Below, one piece after another: positions 56,016 to 64,000 of a stretch of 64,000 nucleotides of DNA (position 1 is its first letter; the number at the start of each line of letters is the position of its first letter). The position numbers were made by a program, and so were the translations under genes. Below the pieces are notes generated by a model. The model saw only the letters and a list, made by a program, of their open reading frames with translations. It had not been told where the DNA came from and did not search any database. The stretch comes from Sporomusa malonica (GTDB lineage: Bacteria > Bacillota > Negativicutes > Sporomusales > Sporomusaceae), in NCBI RefSeq assembly GCF_041428715.1, contig NZ_CP155572.1; one strand, given 5' to 3'.

Positions 56016-57835
56016 GCCAGCAAGTAATTCATATATTAGACGAGAATACAGCCAACAAAATAGCTGCAGGAGAAGTTGTCGAACGTCCGGCTGCCGTCAT
56101 TAAGGAGCTTGTTGAGAATTCAATAGACGCTGGCAGTAAAAATATTGAAATTGAAATCATAGATGGTGGAATAAAATTTATTCGTGTCACAGATGATGGA
56201 AATGGTATGAGCCGTGAAGATGCGCAACTTGCCGTAAAGCGTCATGCTACTAGTAAAATTCGTACTGCCGAAGATTTAGCAGCAATAAATTCATTGGGAT
56301 TTCGCGGCGAAGCCTTACCTAGTATTGCCGCAGTATCTAATTTTACATTGACTACCCGTTTGCTAGATGAGCCGATGGCGAGCTATGTAGAAATTCAAGG
56401 CGGCATATTTGCCGATGTTCGCGAAGCTGGGGCGGGATGTGGCACTACCATTACGGTATCTGATTTGTTCTTCAATACTCCGGCCCGGCGTAAATTCTTA
56501 AAAACACCGTCTGCTGAGAGTGGTCATATAAGCGATATAGTTACAAAGCTGTCAATGTCTCATCCTCAGATCGCTTTTAAATTGATAAGCAATCAACGCA
56601 TGGTATTATCTACCAGAGGCAGCGGGCGGTTGACTGATGCAATTGCTGATATCTATGGGCATAAGGTTACTCCAGAACTTTTGCCGGTGGAGTATAGCAA
56701 CGAAGGTATTGAGGTGTCAGGCTACGTGGCTAAGCCAGCATTACTTAAGAGCAGCCGCCAATGGCAGACGTTTATGGTCAATCAGCGGGTGGTAAATAGC
56801 AGAATGATGGCCAAAGCATTGGATAATGCATATTTTTCGCTACTACCTAAAAACGGTTATCCATTGGCTGTGCTTGATATCCATATTTCCGTTGAATCAA
56901 TCGATGTTAATGTCCATCCCCAAAAAAAAGAAGTTAAATTTAGTGATGATCAAAAGATATACAGGGCAGTATATAAAGCAATATCCTCTAGCTTGGCTGC
57001 GCCTGGATCGCACACGCAAGCAGCAGCAACTGTGCAGTCTGGGCCGATGGTAAGCCAGGGATTGCCAGGTGGTAGCGAGAGTTACGGCAGCGCCAATGTT
57101 CAACCTCGTAACCCTAATATAATTGACTCTAATACGTCCGTAGCCTCCCGGCAGTGGATGCCAGAATTGTGGCGGGAAGAAAGTGTTTCCTTTTCTGATG
57201 TTAGAGAGTCGATTAAACAGGAGGAGCAACTTACTGAATGCGCCACTTCCGTTTCCCGGTATACGGATGATCAGCTTTATCCATTAGGGCAGATCGACTC
57301 TTGTTATATTGTAGCTCAGGGGCAAGATGGCCTTTATATTATTGACCAACATGCTGCCCACGAGAGAATACTATATGACCGGATGAGCCGCTCAAAAGGA
57401 CGTGTACCGGTACAACAGCTGTTAGTAGTACAATATCTCGAATTTACGAACGATGATTGTGACATCATTACTGGGAACCAGGATACTTTTTATCAACTGG
57501 GGTTTACTCTCGAACAAGTTGGTCCTGATACCATGCGGCTAATAGAGATGCCTGCTGATATTCCCCTGGCTGATGCGGAAGCGGTATTGCGGCAAATCTT
57601 AAAATTAATTGCTGAGATGCATCAGCCTACTGCCCAGGAACTACGGCATGCCTATCTCCAAATGGCAGCATGTCGCAGTGCCATTAAAGCAGGTGAGAAA
57701 CTTAATATGCGGCAAATTCAGGCTCTGATCAGTGAGCTGTATACAACTGATTTGCCATATACTTGTCCACATGGCCGTCCAACTATCGTAAGATTTGGCC
57801 CAGATGAGTTGGCAAAAATGTTTAAGCGTACATAG
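56012..57835 (+). CDS. mutL: DNA mismatch repair endonuclease MutL
   Basis: 607 residues. N-terminal GHKL ATPase: VIKELVENSIDAGS, DDGNGM (61-66), TSKI and GFRGEAL. The C-terminal endonuclease domain has DQHAAHERILYD, ACRSAIKAGE and CPHGRPTIVRF. In the DQHA-x2-E-x4-E motif the last Glu is Asp, a conservative change. MutL nicks the strand to be repaired. Overlaps mutS by ATGA. Confidence 0.96.
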   Translation: MSQQVIHILDENTANKIAAGEVVERPAAVIKELVENSIDAGSKNIEIEIIDGGIKFIRVTDDGNGMSREDAQLAVKRHATSKIRTAEDLAAINSLGFRGEALPSIAAVSNFTLTTRLLDEPMASYVEIQGGIFADVREAGAGCGTTITVSDLFFNTPARRKFLKTPSAESGHISDIVTKLSMSHPQIAFKLISNQRMVLSTRGSGRLTDAIADIYGHKVTPELLPVEYSNEGIEVSGYVAKPALLKSSRQWQTFMVNQRVVNSRMMAKALDNAYFSLLPKNGYPLAVLDIHISVESIDVNVHPQKKEVKFSDDQKIYRAVYKAISSSLAAPGSHTQAAATVQSGPMVSQGLPGGSESYGSANVQPRNPNIIDSNTSVASRQWMPELWREESVSFSDVRESIKQEEQLTECATSVSRYTDDQLYPLGQIDSCYIVAQGQDGLYIIDQHAAHERILYDRMSRSKGRVPVQQLLVVQYLEFTNDDCDIITGNQDTFYQLGFTLEQVGPDTMRLIEMPADIPLADAEAVLRQILKLIAEMHQPTAQELRHAYLQMAACRSAIKAGEKLNMRQIQALISELYTTDLPYTCPHGRPTIVRFGPDELAKMFKRT

Positions 57836-57846
57836 GTGTGATTAAT

Positions 57847-58671
57847 ATGGATTTAGTTGTAACAACAGTTCATAAGCCACCATTGAGTGTTATCCAGATG
57901 GCGAAAGATATGGCTGCCGAAATGTCTATACCGTTTGTTCCACGTGACCGCCATTCACTGGCAGCTATCAGAGAGCAGTATGAGGTAAATGAGCTTATTG
58001 TGGCAACTGCCGATGGCCCAATTGCACACTCAGAAGCCGGTGAGTACTTTTTTCACTTAAGCATGGCCGAACTGCGCATAAAAAACTTAATAAATGGAAA
58101 ACATGACCATATGGTAACCGCAATGGGGCTTAAAGCCGGTATGTCAGTTCTTGATTGCACATTGGGTCTGGCGACAGATGCCGTTGTTGCCAGTTTTGTA
58201 ACAGGCGCAAACGGGGCGATTACTGGACTTGAAAGTTCCCCGGTAATTGCTTTGATAACAAGATATGGCCTGCAAAATTTTTCAGTTCAATCTGAAGCTG
58301 ATATTACAAGCGCGCTGCGCCGAATAACGGTAGACAATGTGGACTATTGCCAATACCTTGAATTCTTGCCAGACAATAGTTTTGACATTATTTACTTTGA
58401 TCCCATGTTTCGTAATCCTATTAACAAAAGTTCCAGCTTAAAGCCAATTAGGACTTTGGCAGACATGCGCCCGCTTACACTTGAAGCGATTAGGCAAGCT
58501 TGCCGGGCAGCCAAGCAAAAAGTTGTAGTAAAAGAAGCTGCAGGTAGCAGTGAGTTTGCGCGACTGGGAATAGTTACAACCGTTGGAGGAAAATACAGCA
58601 GTATTAAATACGGTATTATTGATTGTATGCCAGAGAAGATGGCTGGCGGAGGCCCACCATGGAACGGTTAA
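57847..58671 (+). CDS. Class I SAM-dependent methyltransferase, RsmJ-like
   Basis: 274 residues. SAM-binding motif I is VLDCTLGLATDAVVASF; motif IV is DIIYFDPMFRNP, as in RsmJ-type enzymes (which methylate G1516 N2 of 16S rRNA in enterobacteria). The N-terminus (DMAAEMSIPFVPRDRHSLA) differs from that family. Substrate not certain; rRNA or tRNA is likely from the neighbouring tRNA-modification genes. ATG at 57847 chosen, AGGTG upstream; it overlaps miaA by 13 bp. Confidence 0.75.
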   Translation: MDLVVTTVHKPPLSVIQMAKDMAAEMSIPFVPRDRHSLAAIREQYEVNELIVATADGPIAHSEAGEYFFHLSMAELRIKNLINGKHDHMVTAMGLKAGMSVLDCTLGLATDAVVASFVTGANGAITGLESSPVIALITRYGLQNFSVQSEADITSALRRITVDNVDYCQYLEFLPDNSFDIIYFDPMFRNPINKSSSLKPIRTLADMRPLTLEAIRQACRAAKQKVVVKEAAGSSEFARLGIVTTVGGKYSSIKYGIIDCMPEKMAGGGPPWNG

Positions 58672-59594
58672 TTGTAATTATTGGACCTACTGCTGTAGGA
58701 AAAACCAGAGTTAGCATTGATTTGGCAAAAAAAATTAATACACAGATCATTTCGGGCGATTCCATGTTGGTATACAAGGGGATGGATATAGGTACCGCTA
58801 AACCTGACCTAGATGAGCGCAGCGGTATTATGCATCATCTTATTGACATCCTAGATCCGTGTGAAGAGTTTAATGTTGTAGATTTTCAGAATTATGCCCA
58901 AAGACTTATCACACAAATTAATAGTAACGGGCTTATCCCAATCTTAGCAGGCGGAACCGGCCTTTATATTCGGGCATTGCTTGAAGGCTATCAGTTCAAT
59001 CAGGCACCAAGCGACGAAAACCTTCGGCAGAAATTAGCTAGAATGGCAGAACAACATGGCAATCAATACCTACATGATATGTTGGCTCAAGTCCAGCCGC
59101 AAACTGCGGTCAGGTTGCATGTTAATGACCTGCGTAGGATAATTAGAGCACTCGAAGTATATCATCTGAGCGGTGAAGCTGTTTCGCAGGATAAAGCGGC
59201 ACCAAATAGGCTGCTATATGATGCTGTCGTGGTTGGTCTTACTATGGAACGTGCTGCGTTATATGATAGGATTAATAGGCGTGTTGATCTGATGTTGGAA
59301 CAGGGATTAGTCGATGAGGTATCACGGCTATTGCATAAAGGTGTACCGCCAGACTGTCAGGCCATGCAGGGAATTGGATATAAACAAATAATTGAGCACC
59401 TTATCGCAGGAAAGGATTTGTTAACTGCTACAGAGAATGTAAAACAGGCTACTCGTAATTTTGCTAAGCGTCAACTGACTTTTTACCGGAGTATGCCCTA
59501 TATAGCATGGTATAATATTGATGAGTTCGATAATTATAACAACTTAATGGAAATAATTTACAATAATGTTGCAGGAAAGTTCTGTCTAAGGTAA
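58659..59594 (+). CDS. miaA: tRNA dimethylallyltransferase
   Basis: 311 residues. P-loop GPTAVGKT (residues 9-16), DSMLVYKGMDIGTAKP, LAGGTGLYI and the C-terminal RQLTFYR motif. It adds the dimethylallyl group to A37 of tRNAs, the substrate for MiaB at the start of this operon. hfq follows 39 bp later, the classic order. Confidence 0.97.
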   Translation: MERLIVIIGPTAVGKTRVSIDLAKKINTQIISGDSMLVYKGMDIGTAKPDLDERSGIMHHLIDILDPCEEFNVVDFQNYAQRLITQINSNGLIPILAGGTGLYIRALLEGYQFNQAPSDENLRQKLARMAEQHGNQYLHDMLAQVQPQTAVRLHVNDLRRIIRALEVYHLSGEAVSQDKAAPNRLLYDAVVVGLTMERAALYDRINRRVDLMLEQGLVDEVSRLLHKGVPPDCQAMQGIGYKQIIEHLIAGKDLLTATENVKQATRNFAKRQLTFYRSMPYIAWYNIDEFDNYNNLMEIIYNNVAGKFCLR

Positions 59595-59633
59595 AATAGG
59601 AAAGAGTAGAACATCAATACGGAGGGATTTCAT

Positions 59634-59897
59634 TTGACTAATAAAGTCATTAATCTGCAAGACAGTTTTTTAAATCAAGTACGAAAAGAAAACGTGCCGG
59701 TCATTATATATCTGGTTAATGGATTTCAATTACGCGGAGCCGTAAGAGGGTTTGATAATTTTACAGTAATCATCGAAAACGAAGGAAAACAACAGTTGGT
59801 TTACAAGCATGCTATCTCAACTGTGACCCCATTTCGCCCACTGTCTGCCGCTAATTTACATGAGAAAAAGGACGAGGCTGCCAAAACTGATAAGTAG
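59634..59897 (+). CDS. hfq: RNA-binding protein Hfq
   Basis: 87 residues, TTG start after GGAGGG. NLQDSFLNQVRKENVPVIIY and LVNGFQLRGAVRGFDNFTVI are Sm1; YKHAISTVTP is Sm2. A short charged tail follows. Hexameric RNA chaperone for small RNAs. Last gene of the operon, followed by a strong terminator. Confidence 0.97.
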   Translation: MTNKVINLQDSFLNQVRKENVPVIIYLVNGFQLRGAVRGFDNFTVIIENEGKQQLVYKHAISTVTPFRPLSAANLHEKKDEAAKTDK

Positions 59898-59909
59898 AAG
59901 TTGGCTTGC

Positions 59910-59943
59910 AGTACTCCAGGCAAAATGCCTGGGGTACTTTTCA
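59910..59943 (+). terminator. Terminator after hfq
   Basis: AGTACTCCAGGC pairs with GCCTGGGGTACT around five bases, followed by TTTTCATTTTC. A strong intrinsic terminator ending the miaB-hfq operon. Confidence 0.88.
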
Positions 59944-60098
59944 TTTTCTTAGAGCGGAGTTATAGGAGTGGTGATTTCTTTATGCTATGTTTATCCTTTA
60001 AAAGCTACTCTTGTGTAGTGTTATACTTGCCCCAATAAATACAATGCTCATCATTTACTGATTAAGTAATTTATGAGTATAATCATGCACATCACTCC

Positions 60099-60113
60099 GT
60101 TATATGTTATAAC
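60099..60113. promoter_or_regulatory. Possible operator before the WYL regulator
   Basis: GTTATA-TGT-TATAAC is a perfect palindrome 18 bp before the WYL-regulator ATG and could be an autoregulatory site or overlap the -10. Confidence 0.4.
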
Positions 60114-60130
60114 TATGGTAGGTGATGGAA

Positions 60131-61051
60131 ATGAAAATAGCCAGATTATTGGAAATAACCACCCTGCTGCTCAGCCGCGGCACACTGACCGCCAGCAATT
60201 TAGCAAAGCGCTTCGGTGTCTCTACCCGGACCATCTATCGGGATGTTGAAGCATTATCTACTGCCGGTGTCCCTATCTATATGAGCAAAGGCAATGGCGG
60301 CGGTATTTCGCTCCTGGAAAACTACACGCTGAACAAAACACTGCTGTCCGATCAGGAGAGCGGCAGTATCTTGCTGGCTTTAAAAACGCTCCAAGCTACC
60401 CAGTATCCTGAGATCGACAAGATACTGGATAAAATGGAGGCTGTTTTTAAAAATACGCAGGCTAATGACTGGGTGGATATTGACTTTTTCTATTGGGGAA
60501 GCCACCCCAATGAGCGAAACAAATTTGACGCCATTAAACATGCCATTGTCAACCGAAAGGTCATCACTTTCGAGTACGTCAATGCGAACGGTGACAGAGG
60601 CAGCCGCGCAGTCGAGCCTCTCAAGCTATTTTATAAAGGCAGCTCATGGTATTTGGTTGCCTATTGCCGCAAACGAAACAGTCAACGCCTGTTTCGCATA
60701 TCACGGATAAAGAACGTCGTGACAACGACTGAGTCCTTCATTCCGAAGCAACTGCCAGACTCAGAAAAAGAAGCCATGGAAAAACCGCCTCCCATGATAA
60801 CGTTTAAATTAAGGTTTTGCGACAAGGTACTTAACCGGCTTTATGATGATTTTGACGATGCCTATATTGTAAAAAAGGAAGATGGAACGCTAGAAGTGGA
60901 GGTCGCCTTTCCTGAGAACGAATGGCTTTATGGCTATCTTCTGTCTTACGGCCACTTTGTCGAGGTGCTGGAGCCGCCCCACATCAGGAATATCCTCATC
61001 GAGCGAATGAAGGAAACATTAAAAATGTATGAAGATTCTTCTCATATATGA
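60131..61051 (+). CDS. WYL-domain HTH transcriptional regulator
   Basis: 306 residues. N-terminal HTH_11 (LTASNLAKRFGVSTRTIYRD), the linker, and a WYL domain at about 135-200 (IVNRKVITFEYVNANGD, FYKGSSWYLVAYCRKRNSQR, LFRISRIKNV), then a WCX region. WYL regulators sense a ligand or nucleic acid. ATG at 60131 chosen among several starts. Probably controls the next two genes. Confidence 0.9.
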   Translation: MKIARLLEITTLLLSRGTLTASNLAKRFGVSTRTIYRDVEALSTAGVPIYMSKGNGGGISLLENYTLNKTLLSDQESGSILLALKTLQATQYPEIDKILDKMEAVFKNTQANDWVDIDFFYWGSHPNERNKFDAIKHAIVNRKVITFEYVNANGDRGSRAVEPLKLFYKGSSWYLVAYCRKRNSQRLFRISRIKNVVTTTESFIPKQLPDSEKEAMEKPPPMITFKLRFCDKVLNRLYDDFDDAYIVKKEDGTLEVEVAFPENEWLYGYLLSYGHFVEVLEPPHIRNILIERMKETLKMYEDSSHI

Positions 61052-61108
61052 CATACAGTTGTCTTATTCGCTGTGCTATCATCAGATTATGAAAGGAGCT
61101 GATAGAAA

Positions 61109-61396
61109 ATGATATGTGTTTGCGGCGCCAGTTGTGATGGGTGCACCTATCATGACAGTGAATGTAATGGGGGATGCGAAGCCCGGCAAGGCCGAGTGTT
61201 TTGGACAAAGTATATTAATGCTGATGTATGCCCTGTTTACCAGTGTGTAGCGGATAATGGCTATAAAAATTGCGGTGATTGCGCAAAATTGCCTTGTGAA
61301 ACCTGGTGTACTCTAAAAGACCCTGAGATGAGTGATGAAGAACATCAAAAATCAATTGACGACAGAGTGGCCAAGCTAAAGACTATACGCATTTAA
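61109..61396 (+). CDS. DUF3795-domain Cys-rich protein
   Basis: 95 residues with CVCGASCDGCTYHDSECNGG, VCPVYQC, GYKNCGDCAKLPCE: the DUF3795 pattern of many Cys in CxxC pairs. The family is thought to bind a metal; its function is unknown. AAAGGAG upstream. Cotranscribed with the WYL regulator by position. Confidence 0.8.
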   Translation: MICVCGASCDGCTYHDSECNGGCEARQGRVFWTKYINADVCPVYQCVADNGYKNCGDCAKLPCETWCTLKDPEMSDEEHQKSIDDRVAKLKTIRI

Positions 61397-61432
61397 AGCA
61401 CGGATACATGATCGTGAAGGAGAGGATGAACA

Positions 61433-61888
61433 ATGTTAGCGATTGAGCTAAGCGAAGAAAAGGCTCAACCAGTAGTGTCAATCAGAACCACCACCAAGTT
61501 GGAATTGCTTCCCCAGGTCATTGGCGAAAGCTACATGAAAATTATGTCCTATTTGCAGGAGTTTGGTGAGAAACCAGTATGTGCCCCGTTTACCGCCTAC
61601 CACAACCTGGATATGCAAAACCTCGACGTTGAGATGGGCTTCCCTATTGCCAGACTGTTGCCGGAAAAAGACGACATAAAGGCTCGTGAACTTCCTCCAG
61701 GTAAGGTAGTTTCCAGTATATACAAAGGCCCCTACAGTGGCATGGAGCAACCCTATAACGAAATGTTCAAATGGATTGAGGAAAACGGTTATACTTCGAC
61801 GGGTATTTATTTCGAATACTACTTCAATTCCCCGCAGGAAGTTCCTGAGAGCGAACTGCTGACGAAAATTGTCATGCCATTAATCTGA
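61433..61888 (+). CDS. GyrI-like effector-binding domain protein
   Basis: 151 residues. A stand-alone GyrI/AraC-effector-binding fold: VSIRTTTKLELLPQVIGESY, MGFPIARLLPEKDDIKA, LPPGKVVSSIYKGPYSGM, FEYYFNSPQEVPESELLTKI. Related proteins bind hydrophobic or drug-like ligands. With the WYL and DUF3795 genes it may form a stress- or drug-responsive unit (inference). Confidence 0.82.
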   Translation: MLAIELSEEKAQPVVSIRTTTKLELLPQVIGESYMKIMSYLQEFGEKPVCAPFTAYHNLDMQNLDVEMGFPIARLLPEKDDIKARELPPGKVVSSIYKGPYSGMEQPYNEMFKWIEENGYTSTGIYFEYYFNSPQEVPESELLTKIVMPLI

Positions 61889-62371
61889 TTGACATTGCCC
61901 TCCCCGCTGATTTCTAACGGCGACTGGAGATAACATACGGGCGGACAAATAGCGTGAGAAAAACTGACGCATAGCGCAAATACATTACCTAGGCTTGCTC
62001 AAGACAGATAAAGAGAATAGATAATCAAGTAAGAGAAGCTAAGAAAGAGATCCTGTAAAATTAAGTATGTGAAGCCTTAGAGACGGTGGAGAAGAGTCTC
62101 TAAGGTTCACATACTTTTCTGCAGTTTTTCCCGTATTATCATAAGAACGGGTCTTGTAGGTTCCGAGATTCATCACTATTGCAGCGAGCGCCCGCGCCCA
62201 TTCTAAGATATTTGTTCAGATATATACAAAAAAAGAGGAGTTTTTGCTATTAAGATATAAACTATTCTACAGTTATAAAGTGTTTTGGGAGTCTTTTAGA
62301 GGCAGGCAGGCCTCTCGCCGTATTGACAGTCAGTATACGGCGTTGTTATTTCAGGAAATTACAATAATGGA
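61889..62371. other. Gene-free region with two large hairpins
   Basis: No convincing gene lies here. 62064-62115 is a 20-pair stem with one bulged G (left arm AGTATGTGAA-G-CCTTAGAGAC, loop of 11, right arm its complement), followed by TTTTC. 62316-62342 is CGCCGTAT-N11-ATACGGCG, with a TTGACA inside it. The first looks like a terminator or processed RNA structure; the second may be an operator for the next gene. Confidence 0.6.
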
Positions 62372-62383
62372 GTGAGCTCTGAT

Positions 62384-63817
62384 ATGGCCGTTGTATCCTC
62401 GCCGCCGCATTCACAAAATATCAATCTTACTTTCGAAGAGATATCTGCTGTATTTGAGCAATCCTACGATGGTATACTTGTCCTCGATGGTAATGCGGAT
62501 GTGGTGTTAGTAAATGACTCTTACTTCCGGATAACAGGCCTTGACAAGAACGACATCGAGTGTAAAAACTTTCGTGAGTTCGCACAAAACAGTCCCTATA
62601 AAAAAACAGCTTGCATCGAGGCACTAGACACCAAAAGACCGGTGACCCGAACCCATAACAACCTAATCCCAGGGAAGGTGGTCATGGTTACTGCCAAACC
62701 GATTCTGGATGAAACTGGACGCGTGCGCCTGGTGATTGGTAATTGTCGGGACATGTCCGAGATGGTGCAATTGCGGGAACAGCTCGAAAGAGCGCAGGAA
62801 ATTGAAGAACTATATTATAAGAGTTTAAAAAATCCTAAAGCAACAGGCCTTGTTGCCGTTAGTAGTAGAATAAATGAGATTTTCCATGCTGCACTAAAAG
62901 TAAGTTCCGTCGATATTACCGTCTTAATAACCGGGGAATCCGGTGTAGGCAAAGAAGTATTGGCAAGGTATATTCACGAAAACAGTTCCAGAAGGGAGGC
63001 TCCTTTTGTTGCCATCAACTGTGGAGCTATTCCAGATACTCTTTTGGAATCAGAATTCTTTGGATATGTTGGTGGTGCATTTACCGGATCATTGAAGCAT
63101 GGAAAGAAAGGCCTGTTTGAAACTGCTGACGGGGGAACGATCTTCTTAGACGAAATCGGTGATTTGCCATTTAGTCTGCAGGTAAAACTGCTCAGGGCAT
63201 TGGATGCTGGTGAGATTACCAGGGTAGGAGCCAATTCGCCAACTCCGGTAAATGTAAGGATTGTAGCTGCAACCAATAAAGATTTGGGAAATATGGTGCG
63301 TGAAAACAGATTTAGAGAAGATCTTTACTATCGCTTAAATGTTATTCATTTCCACATTCCGCCACTTCGGGAGCGTCCCGAAGATATCCGGCCGCTTTGC
63401 ATGTACTTTCTGAATGAGTGTAACCGGCGTTACGGACAGAGCAAAAGGCTTAGTTTCGAAGTTCAAAAGGCATTAGAAAGCTACATCTGGCCTGGGAATG
63501 TACGCCAGTTAAAGCACATGCTTGAACGGATGGTTGTTCTAAGCGACGGAGAACAACTGGAATTATCATCTATTTCTGATGATGGTGATCTCCTGAGATG
63601 TAAGAACCTAACCGATGCGCCGACTGACATGATAATGGTAAATCGGTTTAGCCTGATCCCCCAAGTGGTCGAAGAGGTGGAAAAGCAGATTTTATCTCAT
63701 GCAATGAGACTTCATTCAAGTAGCCGCCAAATCGCCAAAGCTACGGGGATTGATCAAACAACAGTATTGCGGAAGATCAAGAAGTACGGTCTTGATCAAT
63801 TATGCCTAGAAAAGTAA
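62384..63817 (+). CDS. Sigma-54-dependent enhancer-binding regulator, PAS type
   Basis: About 477 residues from ATG 62384. PAS domain (ISAVFEQSYDGILVLDGNAD, VNDSYFRITG) at about 15-125; AAA+ domain with GESGVGKE (Walker A), GAFTGS, GGTIFLDEIGDL (Walker B) and LYYRLNVIHFHIPPLRERPE; C-terminal HTH (SSRQIAKATGIDQTTVLRKI). It remodels sigma-54 RNA polymerase. The sigma-54 contact loop reads GAFTGS instead of GAFTGA. Target genes are not in the window. Confidence 0.93.
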   Translation: MAVVSSPPHSQNINLTFEEISAVFEQSYDGILVLDGNADVVLVNDSYFRITGLDKNDIECKNFREFAQNSPYKKTACIEALDTKRPVTRTHNNLIPGKVVMVTAKPILDETGRVRLVIGNCRDMSEMVQLREQLERAQEIEELYYKSLKNPKATGLVAVSSRINEIFHAALKVSSVDITVLITGESGVGKEVLARYIHENSSRREAPFVAINCGAIPDTLLESEFFGYVGGAFTGSLKHGKKGLFETADGGTIFLDEIGDLPFSLQVKLLRALDAGEITRVGANSPTPVNVRIVAATNKDLGNMVRENRFREDLYYRLNVIHFHIPPLRERPEDIRPLCMYFLNECNRRYGQSKRLSFEVQKALESYIWPGNVRQLKHMLERMVVLSDGEQLELSSISDDGDLLRCKNLTDAPTDMIMVNRFSLIPQVVEEVEKQILSHAMRLHSSSRQIAKATGIDQTTVLRKIKKYGLDQLCLEK

Positions 63818-63881
63818 TGGGTTTGCACAATAATCCGGGAACGTGAACTCAGAAAAATAAACCTTACCAAATAACAATTCG

Positions 63882-63924
63882 AAAAAGAGAAGGTTCTTGT
63901 TGAACAGGAATCTTCTCTTTTTTT
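63882..63924. terminator. Bidirectional terminator
   Basis: AAAAAGAGAAG pairs with CTTCTCTTTTT with a further inner stem, giving A-run and T-run on both sides. It ends the regulator gene and probably a convergent gene beyond. Confidence 0.8.
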
Positions 63925-63956
63925 GTGAGATTATCTTGTCAAGGACTACTGAGCGA

Positions 63957-64000
63957 TCAAGCTGATTTCATGACGTCTTCGATTATATGTTCTGAGGGAA
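63957..64000 (-). CDS. Possible 3' end of a leftward gene (partial)
   Basis: One leftward frame ends at 63957 with a plausible protein C-terminus (PSEHIIEDVMKSA). The bidirectional terminator to its left supports a convergent gene. Only 14 codons are in view. Confidence 0.3.
   Translation of the reverse strand, partial: PSEHIIEDVMKSA

Overview
The window looks like a chromosomal segment of a Firmicute, most likely a diderm Negativicute of the Sporomusa/Pelosinus kind. This is inferred from the host gene order miaB-mutS-mutL-methyltransferase-miaA-hfq, the strong Shine-Dalgarno sequences with frequent TTG and GTG starts, and a phage lysis cassette that ends in a spanin-like gene, which only makes sense with an outer membrane. 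About 51.9 kb of the 64 kb is a siphovirus-type (HK97-like head, long non-contractile tail) prophage lying upstream of miaB. Its left end, and presumably its integrase, are outside the window.

Layout. 0-3.1 kb: leftward toxin/antitoxin pair and coiled-coil gene, then a divergent CI/Cro-type switch with two symmetric operators over a near-consensus promoter, and a ribbon-helix-helix regulator with an 11-bp repeat array upstream of it. 3.2-7 kb: small early genes, an exported peptidoglycan-binding protein, a DUF2303-like pair and a DUF5131 (Gp37/Gp68) protein. 8-12.3 kb: DNA-modification block with an SF2 helicase fused to an amino-methyltransferase, and a cytosine-5 methyltransferase with a repeat-rich insert. 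12.3-14.4 kb: replication module (replisome organiser with GTCACGC iterons inside and just upstream of it, a small zinc protein resembling a helicase-loader N-domain, a DUF4406 protein, SSB). 14.5-22.4 kb: about 25 tightly overlapping tiny genes, many with zinc-binding Cys pairs. 22.5-23 kb: ArpU/RinA-type late regulator bracketed by terminators.

24.5-36.1 kb: packaging and head genes (XtmA-like small terminase, HNH/P-loop fusion, candidate cos, P27-type small terminase, large terminase, portal, protease, capsid, connectors, tail tube, and frameshifted tail chaperones with a textbook A AAA AAC slip site and stem-loop). 36.1-36.7 kb: an antisense exported cargo gene. 36.8-45.4 kb: tape measure, Dit, Tal, glycine-rich fibre, BppU-like protein and a receptor-binding protein with an SGNH esterase domain. 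45.5-47.3 kb: lysis genes (holin, amidase, spanin candidate). 47.4-51.9 kb: AT-richer accessory genes (SEC-C/HExxH protein, HNH-like zinc protein, PAP2 phosphatase, VanZ-like protein, and an SOS-box-controlled LexA DNA-binding domain that lacks the protease). The exact phage/host boundary in this last part is unclear.

52-59.9 kb is the host operon for tRNA modification and mismatch repair, starting from a strong promoter and ending in a strong terminator after hfq. It is followed by a WYL regulator-DUF3795-GyrI cluster, and a sigma-54 enhancer-binding regulator with a PAS domain. I saw no rRNA or tRNA genes, no insertion sequences and no CRISPR arrays.
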